A DNA stretch of 64,000 bases from Methylobacterium sp. SyP6R (GTDB lineage: Bacteria; Pseudomonadota; Alphaproteobacteria; Rhizobiales; Beijerinckiaceae): positions 620,001 to 684,000 of the forward strand of contig NZ_JAAQRC020000001.1 in NCBI RefSeq assembly GCF_019216885.1, read 5' to 3'. The translations under genes and the position numbers were made by a program. A model generated the notes under the pieces. It searched no databases and was not told the origin of the DNA. It worked only from the letters and a program-made list of their open reading frames with translations. Positions 56,897 through 64,000 of this stretch are shown one piece after another. The first letter of the stretch is position 1. The number at the start of each line of letters is the position of its first letter.

Positions 56897-57140
56897 GTGG
56901 TCCTGTCCCGCCCCGGCCCGGCTGTTCCGCCGGCTGCCGGTAGTTCTCACAGATTTCGGCGGGGACCGGAACCCCGCCCGCGATCGGTGCGGCTTGCAAG
57001 AGCTTGGCCAGATGGAGCTTGGAGATGGAGCTTGGAGATGGAGCTTGGCCAGGTTGTGTCTGGCTGGGCGGGAGTGCCGAGAGAGTGGGAGCGATCGCGC
57101 CTCCCGCCGACCCTATGCCGACACGAGCGGTCGGCGCGAC
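56897..57140. other. Spacer between molybdenum hydroxylase and toxin-antitoxin genes
   Basis: This divergent spacer holds the promoter of the NicAB-like genes on the minus strand and a tandem repeat at 57010-57048. No ORF within it is convincing. Confidence 0.45.
57010..57048. repeat. 13-bp tandem repeat, three copies
   Basis: AGATGGAGCTTGG is present three times without gaps. It is preceded by a diverged GAGCTTGGCC unit. Confidence 0.8.
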
Positions 57141-57150
57141 GTTAGCTAAC
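57141..57150. promoter_or_regulatory. Candidate operator of toxin-antitoxin operon
   Basis: GTTAGCTAAC is a perfect 10-bp palindrome 53 bp before the antitoxin ATG. Antitoxins of the Phd/YefM group repress their own operon by binding such palindromes, so this is a likely autoregulation site. Confidence 0.5.
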
Positions 57151-57203
57151 TTGACTAAGGAGGCTGTCCGGTGAGACGTTGGGGTCGGATCGGGAACGTC
57201 GTC

Positions 57204-57452
57204 ATGAAGCAGGTCACCATCCATTCGGCCAAGACAAACCTCTCGAAGCTCATCGAGGCCGCGCTCGGCGGCGAGGAGGTCGTGATCGCCAAAGGGCACA
57301 AGCCGGTCGTTCGTCTGGTTCCGATCACCCAGCAACCGTTCAAGATCGGCCTGTTGAAAGACCAGTTGGGGCAAGTACCGGATTTCTTCGAGCCGATGCC
57401 GGATGACGAACTCGACCTGTGGGAGGGAGGCAATGACGTCGGTCCTGCTTGA
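57204..57452 (+). CDS. Antitoxin, Phd/YefM type
   Basis: This 82-residue protein has the Phd/YefM fold: MKQVTIHSAKTNLSKLIEAA, then VIAKGHKPVVRLVPI. The N-terminal part binds DNA. The acidic C-terminus (FFEPMPDDELDLWEGGNDV) should wrap the toxin. The start at 57204 is standard for the family; an ATG 11 codons upstream is less likely. The toxin gene overlaps its end by 20 bp, giving translational coupling. A palindromic operator lies upstream. Confidence 0.9.
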   Translation: MKQVTIHSAKTNLSKLIEAALGGEEVVIAKGHKPVVRLVPITQQPFKIGLLKDQLGQVPDFFEPMPDDELDLWEGGNDVGPA

Positions 57453-57816
57453 TACGCACGCATGGGTCTGGAGCCTGATCGAGGATCGGCGCCTATCGAG
57501 CCAGGCGACCGTCGCGATCATGGCCGCAAAGCAGGTCTTCGTCAGCCCGATCAGCTTCTTCGAGATCGCCCAGAAGGTCCGCATCGGAAAATGGCCCGAG
57601 ATGGAGCCTCATGTTGCGCAATTGGCTGCGCTCCTCACCAGGCAAGGCGGGCGACCTGTCTCGCTCGATCCGGAGATCTGCATCGCGGCCGGCTCGATGG
57701 AATGGACCCACCGCGATCCGTTCGATCGAATGCTGGCTGCGACAGCGCAACATCACCGTCTCCCGCTCATCTCGGCGGATGCGATTTTCGACGGAATGGT
57801 GCCCCGTGTCTGGTGA
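57433..57816 (+). CDS. PIN domain toxin (VapC-like)
   Basis: This 127-residue PIN-domain nuclease probably cleaves RNA when freed from its antitoxin. Conserved acidic residues are visible: LLDTHAWVWSL (Asp), PISFFEIAQKV (Glu) and HRDPFDRMLAATA (Asp). DTHAW is typical of this PIN group, which pairs with Phd/YefM antitoxins. The ATG at 57433 has GGGAGG upstream and lies within the antitoxin end. The target RNA is unknown. Confidence 0.9.
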   Translation: MTSVLLDTHAWVWSLIEDRRLSSQATVAIMAAKQVFVSPISFFEIAQKVRIGKWPEMEPHVAQLAALLTRQGGRPVSLDPEICIAAGSMEWTHRDPFDRMLAATAQHHRLPLISADAIFDGMVPRVW

Positions 57817-57979
57817 GCTTGAACTGTTGATAGTTCGCAAGCTGACATAAATAATGGCCAAGCTTGGATCGGAGCGTTTTATATTGTTATTTCATGTCTT
57901 AATTTTGTTAATGATTTACAGTTAAATCAATGTAATATTTCACAAAAAGCAATCAAACATCATGTTTTTGGAGGATGGA

Positions 57980-58522
57980 GTGTCCAGCGATACCACCCAA
58001 AGCAGTACGCCCGAGGGCGAGCCTGCGGCCGACGAGGCCGGCACCGTCGCCGAGGACGGCGTCGCGCTCTCGGTCACGGAAGGCGGCACCGGGACCATCG
58101 CCGTCTCCGAGACCGCGCCGCCGAGCCCATTCAACCCGACCATGCGCGACCCCGACGCCTCCGCCTCGGAGATGGGCAGGGGCGTGACGCCGCAGCCGAT
58201 GGACCCCGACGACGGCGAGGCCGTGCCCTGCACCGGTCCGGAGGCCGACCAGGCCCTGATCCTCGGCCCGCCGGATGGGGAGGCCGGCGAGGCGGCGATC
58301 CCGGTCGCCGCGGGGCAGGACGGGGCGACCGCTCCGGCCGTCGTCCAGGCGCCGCCGGGCGTGGTCGACACCGCGAGCCTGTTCCGGGATTGGGCCGTGA
58401 TGTGGTCCGGCAACCCGTCCGAGGTCGGGGATGCCGGCCTCGCGCCGTCGCACGACGGGGTCTGCCTGTGCGACGAGACCAGCCTGGCGGCCGGGGAGGG
58501 GATGGCCGACCTCGCCTCCTGA
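57980..58522 (+). CDS. Acidic, low-complexity hypothetical protein
   Basis: This 180-residue protein is rich in Ala, Gly, Pro, Asp and Glu and has no hydrophobic core. It looks disordered, with a slightly richer end (LFRDWAVMWSGNPSEVGDAG, then CLCDETS). A GTG start at 57980 has GGAGG exactly 5 bases upstream. The ATG at 57962, on which a longer form depends, has no ribosome site. No family is recognised. An AT-rich upstream stretch (57840-57960) is likely its promoter. Confidence 0.62.
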   Translation: MSSDTTQSSTPEGEPAADEAGTVAEDGVALSVTEGGTGTIAVSETAPPSPFNPTMRDPDASASEMGRGVTPQPMDPDDGEAVPCTGPEADQALILGPPDGEAGEAAIPVAAGQDGATAPAVVQAPPGVVDTASLFRDWAVMWSGNPSEVGDAGLAPSHDGVCLCDETSLAAGEGMADLAS

Positions 58523-58532
58523 TCCCCCGAAC

Positions 58533-58638
58533 CTAGAGCGCTTCACGATCGCGCTGCAATCGCGAAGCTCTCTAGGTTTTTGATTATGCCGCATTTTCTA
58601 CGACGAACCGGCATCCACTTCGTCGGAAAATGCTCTAG
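58533..58638. repeat. Family C intergenic repeat (CTAGAGC type)
   Basis: The element is bounded by CTAGAGCG and TGCTCTAG. It holds two hairpins: CTAGAG-CGCTTC...GAAGC-TCTCTAG and GCATTTTC...GAAAATGC around CGACGAA...TTCGTCG. It is the kind of element found at many intergenic sites in Rhizobiales. Only one copy is in this window. Confidence 0.7.
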
Positions 58639-58765
58639 TCGATCCCGGGCACGCCCCGGGATCGATGCTGCGGCGCCCTCAGGGATCGTGGCCGATTCTA
58701 TAGGCCCCGGACGCTTGCGGCGCGGCCCGTCTCCGCTAGCTCCCCGGGAGTAGGGGGGCTCATTC

Positions 58766-59530
58766 ATGCAGCAGCGCTGGCCGGACCGGATCTGGATCGT
58801 GCGGCACGGCGAAAGCGCCGGCAACGTCGCCCGCGACGCCGCCCAGGCGGCCGGGCACACCCATATCGACATCGCCGAGCGCGACGTCGACGTGCCGCTG
58901 AGCCCGCTCGGCGAGCGCCAGGCCGCGGCGGTCGGGCGCTGGTTTTCCGAGAAGCCCGCTTCCGAGCGGCCCGACGTGGTGCTGACCTCGCCCTATCGCC
59001 GGGCCGAGGCCACCGCCCGGCTGATCTGCGAGGCCGGCGGCATCGCCGATCCGCTGCTGGACTACGTCGCCGACGAGCGCCTGCGCGAGAAGGAGTTCGG
59101 CATCCTCGACCGGCTCACCCGCGAGGGCATCACCCAGCTCCATCCCGACCAGGCCGAGCTGCGGCGGCTGCTCGGCAAATTCTACCACCGGCCGCCGGGC
59201 GGCGAGAGCTGGTGCGACGTGATCCTGCGGCTGCGCAGCGCCCTCGACACCGTCTCGCTGCATTACGGCGGCCGGCGCGTGCTGGTGGTCGGGCATCAGG
59301 TCGTGGTCCTGTGCCTGCGCTACCTGATCGAGGGCATGACCGAGGACGAGATCTTGGGGATCGACCGGGACGGCGACGTCGCCAATTGCGCGGTGACCGA
59401 ATACGCCTTCGACCCGGACAAGGGCAGCAGCGGCAAGCTCGTCCTGCAGCGCTACAACTTCGTGGCCCCGCTGACCCGGGCCGGCGCCCCGGTGACCGCC
59501 GAGCCCGACGCCACGGGAGCCGCCCGATGA
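58766..59530 (+). CDS. Histidine phosphatase family protein
   Basis: This 254-residue protein of the phosphoglycerate mutase-like branch has the catalytic RHG motif in RIWIVRHGESAGN and the second His in RRVLVVGHQVVVL. It is longer than plain phosphoglycerate mutases. REKEFGILDRLTREGITQL and a C-terminal tail follow the fold. The natural phosphate ester is unknown. Its stop overlaps the start of nnrD by four bases, suggesting a shared task, perhaps in nucleotide or cofactor repair. Confidence 0.9.
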   Translation: MQQRWPDRIWIVRHGESAGNVARDAAQAAGHTHIDIAERDVDVPLSPLGERQAAAVGRWFSEKPASERPDVVLTSPYRRAEATARLICEAGGIADPLLDYVADERLREKEFGILDRLTREGITQLHPDQAELRRLLGKFYHRPPGGESWCDVILRLRSALDTVSLHYGGRRVLVVGHQVVVLCLRYLIEGMTEDEILGIDRDGDVANCAVTEYAFDPDKGSSGKLVLQRYNFVAPLTRAGAPVTAEPDATGAAR

Positions 59531-60417
59531 CAACCGAGATCACCGCCGCGACCCTGCGCGGCCTGCCCCTGCCGGATTCAGGCAGCGGCAGCAAGGAGGC
59601 GCGCGGCAGCGCCCTCGTCATTGCAGGCTCGGTCGAGGTGCCGGGCGCCGCGATCCTGGCCGGCACCGCGGCGCTCCGGGCCGGCGCCGGCAAATTGCAG
59701 ATGTCGATCGCCGCCGGCACCGCCCCGCACGCGGCTTTGGCGGTGCCGGAAGCCCTGGTGGTCCGGCTGCCCGAGGGCGAGGGCGGCCATGTCGATCACC
59801 ATCAGGCCGCCGAGGTGCTGCTGCCGCGCTCCGAGCGGGCCGCCGCGATCCTGATCGGCGCCGGCATGGCCTCGGGCGAGCCGACCAAGGCGCTGACCGC
59901 CGCCCTCCTGACCGGCCCGGCCGAAGGCCCGTTCGTCCTCGATGCGGCGAGCATCGACGGGCTGTGCGACCAGGCCGCGGCGGTGCGGGCCCGCGGAGGC
60001 CGAGTGGTGCTGACCCCGCATGCCGGCGAGATGGCGCGCTGCCTCGGCTGCGAGCGCGACGCGGTCGAGGCCGATCCCCTCGGGGCGGCGCGGAAGGCGG
60101 CCGAGAGGCTCGGCGCCGTCGTGGTGATGAAGGGAGCAGAGACCTGGATCGTCGATCCGGCCGGCGACACCTGGCACTATTCCGGCGGCGGCGCCGGCCT
60201 CGCCACCTCGGGCTCGGGCGACGTGCTCGCCGGGATCATCGTCGGGCTGCTCGCCCGCGGCACGAGGCCCGCCGAGGCCGCGGCCTGGGGCGTCTTTCTC
60301 CACGGCGAGGCGGGGCGGCGGCTGGCGCGGACCTGCGGGCCGATCGGTTTCCTCGCCCGCGAGTTGCCCGGCGAGGTGCCGGGCTTGATGCGGGACGTGG
60401 CGGAGGGCGCGATCTGA
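59527..60417 (+). CDS. nnrD: ADP/ATP-dependent NAD(P)HX dehydratase
   Basis: This 296-residue protein is the C-terminal (dehydratase) half of the YjeF/NnrD family, standing alone without the epimerase domain. It repairs hydrated NAD(P)H. Visible motifs are ALVIAGSVEVPGAAILAG, VVLTPHAGEMARCLG and the nucleotide-binding LATSGSGDVLAGIIVGLLA. Its ATG overlaps the histidine phosphatase stop (ATGA). The epimerase partner is not in the window. Confidence 0.92.
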   Translation: MTTEITAATLRGLPLPDSGSGSKEARGSALVIAGSVEVPGAAILAGTAALRAGAGKLQMSIAAGTAPHAALAVPEALVVRLPEGEGGHVDHHQAAEVLLPRSERAAAILIGAGMASGEPTKALTAALLTGPAEGPFVLDAASIDGLCDQAAAVRARGGRVVLTPHAGEMARCLGCERDAVEADPLGAARKAAERLGAVVVMKGAETWIVDPAGDTWHYSGGGAGLATSGSGDVLAGIIVGLLARGTRPAEAAAWGVFLHGEAGRRLARTCGPIGFLARELPGEVPGLMRDVAEGAI

Positions 60418-60461
60418 CCCTGCGGCAGGAGCGCTCCACCGCCGTCATCGGATCGCCGCGG

Positions 60462-62132
60462 TCAGGCGGCCCGTACCGTGGCGAGGAAGCGGCGCACCTC
60501 GGATGACAGGTGCTCGGATTGCCGCGACAGCTCGGACGACGAGGCGAGGACCTGGCTCGCGGCCGCGCCCGTCTCCTCGGAGGCCTGGGCCACGCCCGCG
60601 ATGGTGTGGGTCACCGCGCTCGCGCCGGTCGCGGCCTCGGCGACGTTGCGCACGATCTCCCGCGTCGCTCCGCCCTGCTGCTCGACCGCGCTCGCGATGC
60701 CCGCCGTCACCGCGTCGATTTCCCGGATGCGCGCGGTGATCGCGCCGATCGCCGCGACGGCCTGATCGGTCACGCCCTGGATCTCGCCGATCTGTCCGGA
60801 GATCTCCTCGGTGGCCCGGCTGGTCTGGTTGGCGAGTTCCTTGACCTCGGCGGCGACGACCGCGAAGCCGCGGCCCGCCTCGCCGGCCCGCGCCGCCTCG
60901 ATGGTGGCGTTGAGCGCCAGAAGGTTGGTCTGGCTGGCAATGGTCGAGATCATGCCGACCATCTCGCCGATCCGCCCCGACGCGGTCTTCATCACCTGGA
61001 CGAGATGCGCGGTCTGGTCGGCCTCGGCGACGGCGTGCCGGGCGAGCCCGGCCGAGTCCTGGACCTGCCGGCCGATCTCGCCGACCGATGCGCCGAGTTC
61101 CTCGGTCGCCGCCGCCACCGTGTTCACGTTCGCCGCCGCCTCCTCCGCCGCCGCGGCGACCGTGCCCGAGCGCGCGGCGGTGTCGGCCGCGGTCGCGGTC
61201 ATCTGCTCGGCCGTGGCCTGCAGTTCCGTCGCCGCCGACGACACCAGGGTGACGATGCCGCCGACCGCCGATTCGAACCCCTCGGCCATCTGGCGCATGC
61301 CGGCCTTGCGCTGCTCCTCGGCGGAGGCCCGCGCGAGAGCGGTCTCCTCCTCGAGCTGACGGGTCCGGATCACGTTCTCCCGGGAGGCATCGACCGCGGC
61401 CGCGATCGCGCCGATCTCGTCGGTGCGGCCGAGATAGGGCACCGGGGCGACGACGTCGCCGGAGGCCAGGCCGTGCATCCGCCGGACCAGGCGCTCGATC
61501 GGCCGCGCTACGGCGGCCACGACGTAGACGATGCCGGCCAAGCCGACGGCCAACGCGACGGCGCAGAGCAGTCCGGTCAGCCAGAGCGCGTTGGAATAGG
61601 TGCCGATCGCCGTCGATCGCGCCTGATCGCTGCCAGCAACGTTCAACGCCGTGTCGCGGTCGAGCACTTCCATCGCCGCATCGAATGGACGGCGGGAGGC
61701 CTGGAACAGGTCGTTGACGGCGGCGGCATTCTTCTCCTGCGCCGCGATCATGATCTTGCCGTGCAGGGCCAGGTACTCCGCCCAATGCCCCTGGAACGCG
61801 GTCCAGAGCGCCTGCTCCTCAGGGCTCGTGATCACCGTCTCGTAGCGCCGCGCCACCGTCTCCGTATCCTTGAGGCGGCGGTCCGAGAGGGTGTCGAGCT
61901 CGGTCACGGGCTCCGTCGCCATGACGTATCGGGCATCGACGAGGCGCAGGCGCGTCACCTTGTACTTGAACTCGCCGAGTTCACGCACGCTCGGCAACCA
62001 GTTGTCGGAGATATCGAGCGCATTGGCGTTGACGCTGCGCAGCTGCGTCACGCTCAGGGTTCCTTGCATGAGAAGGCCGACTGCGAGCAGGGCGATCAGT
62101 CCGCCCAGCACGTGAGATAAATTGATCTTCAT
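60462..62132 (-). CDS. Methyl-accepting chemotaxis protein
   Basis: This 556-residue receptor has an N-terminal helix (about 8-24) and a four-helix bundle type ligand domain (about 30-180, with [20 protein letters not shown]). A second helix (about 184-206) and a HAMP linker ([18 protein letters not shown]) follow. The cytosolic signalling domain has the highly conserved tip [20 protein letters not shown]. It would signal to CheA. The ligand is unknown. The start at 62132 ([10 protein letters not shown]) places the membrane helix correctly. No CheA/W genes are nearby. Confidence 0.94.
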   Translation of the reverse strand: MKINLSHVLGGLIALLAVGLLMQGTLSVTQLRSVNANALDISDNWLPSVRELGEFKYKVTRLRLVDARYVMATEPVTELDTLSDRRLKDTETVARRYETVITSPEEQALWTAFQGHWAEYLALHGKIMIAAQEKNAAAVNDLFQASRRPFDAAMEVLDRDTALNVAGSDQARSTAIGTYSNALWLTGLLCAVALAVGLAGIVYVVAAVARPIERLVRRMHGLASGDVVAPVPYLGRTDEIGAIAAAVDASRENVIRTRQLEEETALARASAEEQRKAGMRQMAEGFESAVGGIVTLVSSAATELQATAEQMTATAADTAARSGTVAAAAEEAAANVNTVAAATEELGASVGEIGRQVQDSAGLARHAVAEADQTAHLVQVMKTASGRIGEMVGMISTIASQTNLLALNATIEAARAGEAGRGFAVVAAEVKELANQTSRATEEISGQIGEIQGVTDQAVAAIGAITARIREIDAVTAGIASAVEQQGGATREIVRNVAEAATGASAVTHTIAGVAQASEETGAAASQVLASSSELSRQSEHLSSEVRRFLATVRAA

Positions 62133-62479
62133 GTGTCGGCCCCACCAGATGGGCTCGAATGTGCCAATCCTTGATGAATTACTAGTTAAGATGGATATGA
62201 TCTGAATGAAATACAAGATCTAACGAAAGGGAATGTTTTCTTACGGGGGGCGAGGCCGATCGGCGATGGGGGGCGGTGACGCGACGGCTCGCGCGTCCGC
62301 CCGCCCGGTACCCCGACGCTCGAACGCGCCTCCTGCTCGGATTCGTCGTCGGTCGGCCCCGGACTCCACGTGGTGCCGCGCGCCCGGGCGAAGAGATAGT
62401 GCCTCCAGTCGGTTGCGGTCGGCCGAACCCGGGCGGGCTTCGGATGTTGACGGCCGACAGATTCCGCCAGGACAGTCCG
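62133..62479. other. Gene-free region between receptor and small exported protein
   Basis: This divergent spacer has an AT-rich stretch at about 62160-62240 near the receptor, likely its promoter. An ORF overlapping it has no clear coding character. Confidence 0.45.
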
Positions 62480-62761
62480 ATGACCAGACTTCCCCTTGCC
62501 CTCGCCCTCACGCTGGCCGTCGCGGGCGCCGCCGAGGCCCAGACCGCCCGGGTCCCCCCGCCGAGCGACGCCGTCGGCGCGCCGGGACCCGGCACCGGCA
62601 TGAAGCCGCCCGCATCCCACCCGACCACCAACCTGCCGGGCAATCCGAGCAGCACGTCCGTGCCCGGTACCAATCCGGGCGTATGGATCGGCGGCAGCCC
62701 GACCGCGGGCCCGCCCGGGAGCGGCGGCACCGCGGGTGGGCCGGCAGCGGGGAACCGCTGA
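62480..62761 (+). CDS. Small exported Gly/Pro-rich protein
   Basis: This 93-residue protein has a clear signal peptide (MTRLPLALALTLAVAGAAEA, then Q). The mature part is rich in Gly, Pro, Ser and Thr (GPGTGMKPPASHPTTNLPGN) and probably unstructured. No family is recognised. The start at 62480 was chosen because it gives a perfect signal; longer in-frame starts at 62444 or 62276 lose it. It stands alone between the chemotaxis receptor and a hydrolase. Confidence 0.68.
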   Translation: MTRLPLALALTLAVAGAAEAQTARVPPPSDAVGAPGPGTGMKPPASHPTTNLPGNPSSTSVPGTNPGVWIGGSPTAGPPGSGGTAGGPAAGNR

Positions 62762-62812
62762 GCGTCTCGCCTCGACGCGACGAGTTCGTCAAGGCCATGC
62801 CGACCTGACGCC

Positions 62813-63514
62813 TCACGCGTCCAGCCACTCCCGTAGCAGCGCGCTCGTCTCGTCCGGCCGTTCCAGCGGCGGCAGGTGTCCGCAGGCGGGCAGGACGTGC
62901 AGGCGCGAGCCGGCGATGCCGTCATGGATCTCCCGGGCTGAGGCCGGCGGGGTCAGCGTGTCGTCCTCGCCCACCGCCACCAGGGTCGGCACCCGGATCG
63001 TCGCCAGAAGCGGGCGGCTGTCGGGCCGGTCGAGGATCGCCCGCTGCTGGCGCAGGAAGGCCGCGCCGCCGACCCGCTCGGCCATCGCCTTCACGGCCTC
63101 GCCCACCGGCCCGTGCACGTGCGCGGCGTGGACGAGCTTCGGCAGCAGCCGCGTCGTGACCCCGGCGAAGCGCCCGACCTTGAGCTGGTCCATGCCCTGG
63201 CGCCGCGCGGCGGCGCGCGCGTCGGTCTCCGGGGCCGCGGCGGTGTCGAACAAGGCGAGCCGCGTCACCCGCTCGGGCGCCTGGCGCAGGATCTCGAAGG
63301 CGACGTAGCCGCCCATCGACAGGGCGACGAGGCCGAAGCGTGGCGGCGCCACCGCGAGCGCCCGCCGCGCCATCGCCTGCACATTGTCGTCGAGGGTCAG
63401 GTCCGCCACCGAGGCGGCGGCCCGGTCGGCGAGCGCGTCGATCGGAGCGCGCCACAGGACGGCATCGTTGAGGAGCCCGGGCAGGAACAGGAGCGGGACG
63501 AGATCGGCGGTCAT
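62813..63514 (-). CDS. Alpha/beta fold hydrolase
   Basis: This 233-residue protein has the alpha/beta hydrolase core. The nucleophile elbow is ALSMGGYVAFEIL (Ser66). The acid lies in VGEDDTLTPPASAREI, and the His in ACGHLPPLERPDE. It is short, with a small cap domain. Substrate and role are unknown; it resembles small esterases or 3-oxoadipate enol-lactonase-like proteins. It is upstream of nothing in the same operon, and the acyl-CoA dehydrogenase gene ends 53 bp before its start on the same strand. Confidence 0.88.
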   Translation of the reverse strand: MTADLVPLLFLPGLLNDAVLWRAPIDALADRAAASVADLTLDDNVQAMARRALAVAPPRFGLVALSMGGYVAFEILRQAPERVTRLALFDTAAAPETDARAAARRQGMDQLKVGRFAGVTTRLLPKLVHAAHVHGPVGEAVKAMAERVGGAAFLRQQRAILDRPDSRPLLATIRVPTLVAVGEDDTLTPPASAREIHDGIAGSRLHVLPACGHLPPLERPDETSALLREWLDA

Positions 63515-63567
63515 GACCGCCCCTATGGCCGGATCGGCTCACCGGCACCAGGGGCGGCCTCGATCCG

Positions 63568-64000
63568 TCAGTAGGAGCGCGGCATGCCGAGCACGTGCTC
63601 GGCGATGTAGGACAGGATCAGGTTGGTGGAGATCGGCGCCACCTGGTAGAGCCGCGTCTCGCGGAACTTGCGCTCGACGTCGTATTCCTCGGCAAAGCCG
63701 AAGCCGCCGAAGGTCTGGATGCAGGCATTGGCCGCCTCGAACGAGGCGTCGGCGGCGAGCATCTTGGCCATGTTGGCCTCGGCGCCCGGATTGGCCCCGG
63801 CCTCGTAGAGGCGCAAGCCCTCCTGCACCATCAGCTCGGCGGCGCGCATGTTGGCGTAGGCCTTGGCGATCGGGAACTGGATGCCCTGGTTCTGGCCGAT
63901 CGGCCGGCCGAAGACCTGGCGCTCGCGGGCGTAAGCGGAAGCCTTGGCGATGAACCACTTGGCGTCGCCGACGCATTCGGCGGCGATCAGGAGCCGCTCG
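63568..64000 (-). CDS. Acyl-CoA dehydrogenase, C-terminal part (runs off the window)
   Basis: Only the last about 143 residues are present; the gene continues beyond position 64000. The C-terminal acyl-CoA dehydrogenase domain is clear: RERQVFGRPIGQNQGIQFPI, MLAADASFEAANACIQTFGG, FGFAEEYDVERKFRE and RLYQVAPISTNLILSYIAEH. It would be a FAD flavoenzyme that introduces a 2,3 double bond in acyl-CoA. The substrate chain cannot be judged from this part. Confidence 0.92.
   Translation of the reverse strand, partial: ERLLIAAECVGDAKWFIAKASAYARERQVFGRPIGQNQGIQFPIAKAYANMRAAELMVQEGLRLYEAGANPGAEANMAKMLAADASFEAANACIQTFGGFGFAEEYDVERKFRETRLYQVAPISTNLILSYIAEHVLGMPRSY

Noticed and set aside
56367..57584. Extension of the NicB-like frame upstream to 57584
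   Set aside because: The frame stays open by chance across the 2Fe-2S subunit gene and the toxin-antitoxin region. The ATG at 56366 overlaps the 2Fe-2S gene stop and fits the family.

Overview
The window looks like chromosomal DNA of an alphaproteobacterium of the Methylobacterium type. It is very GC-rich. It carries an acetoacetyl-CoA reductase/thiolase pair beside a PHB-responsive regulator (phaB, phaA, phaR), and crotonyl-CoA carboxylase/reductase next to ethylmalonyl-CoA mutase (ccr, ecm). Those two enzymes are hallmarks of the ethylmalonyl-CoA pathway. No rRNA, tRNA, CRISPR array, prophage or transposase was recognised. The genus is an inference from gene content, not from a database search.

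Layout. 0-10 kb: a periplasmic amino-acid-type binding protein, the PHB genes, a LysR regulator divergent from an MFS transporter, rpmF, a ComEA-like helix-hairpin-helix protein, RNase D and lptC-lptA. 10.3-12.6 kb: a low-GC island with an exported HExxH (DUF4157-like) protein and a single-span membrane protein. 12.6-21 kb: NADP-malic enzyme (maeB), an acetyltransferase, a glucan biosynthesis protein, and ornithine decarboxylase behind a structured speF-like RNA leader. 21-28.4 kb: a repeat-rich spacer, then exopolysaccharide genes (GumC/Wzz-like, Wza-like lipoprotein, GT4 glycosyltransferase, polyprenyl-phosphate sugar transferase). 28.5-34.4 kb: a large exported protein of unknown role, erpA, a dGTPase, a lytic transglycosylase and leuD. 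34.4-38 kb: ccr and ecm, divergently transcribed. 38-41 kb: a WecA/MraY-type transferase with an NAD-dependent epimerase, and a NYN-domain protein. 41.3-51.5 kb: ilvBN behind a leader-peptide attenuator, small membrane proteins, dps, a tightly overlapping operon (hydrolase/gluconate-dehydrogenase-subunit fusion, GMC oxidoreductase, SDR), ilvC and a GST. 51.7-64 kb: an FTR1 iron permease, a NicAB-like molybdenum hydroxylase, a Phd/PIN toxin-antitoxin pair, a histidine phosphatase with NAD(P)HX dehydratase, a chemotaxis receptor, a hydrolase and the end of an acyl-CoA dehydrogenase.

The shared theme is acetyl-CoA and branched-chain carbon handling. phaA and phaB make hydroxybutyryl-CoA from acetyl-CoA. 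ccr and ecm feed C4/C5 CoA esters into glyoxylate regeneration. maeB, leuD, ilvBN and ilvC connect pyruvate to the TCA cycle and to valine, leucine and isoleucine. A second theme is the cell surface: lptCA, glucan and exopolysaccharide genes, the WecA-like pair and the lytic transglycosylase.

The most interesting signals are regulatory and structural. They are the ilvB leader peptide with rare Leu/Ile/Val codons before a UUCG terminator, the speF-like leader, three families of intergenic palindromic repeats (one supplies the C-terminus of a LysR protein), the low-GC insert directly after lptA, and the hydrolase-gluconate dehydrogenase subunit fusion.
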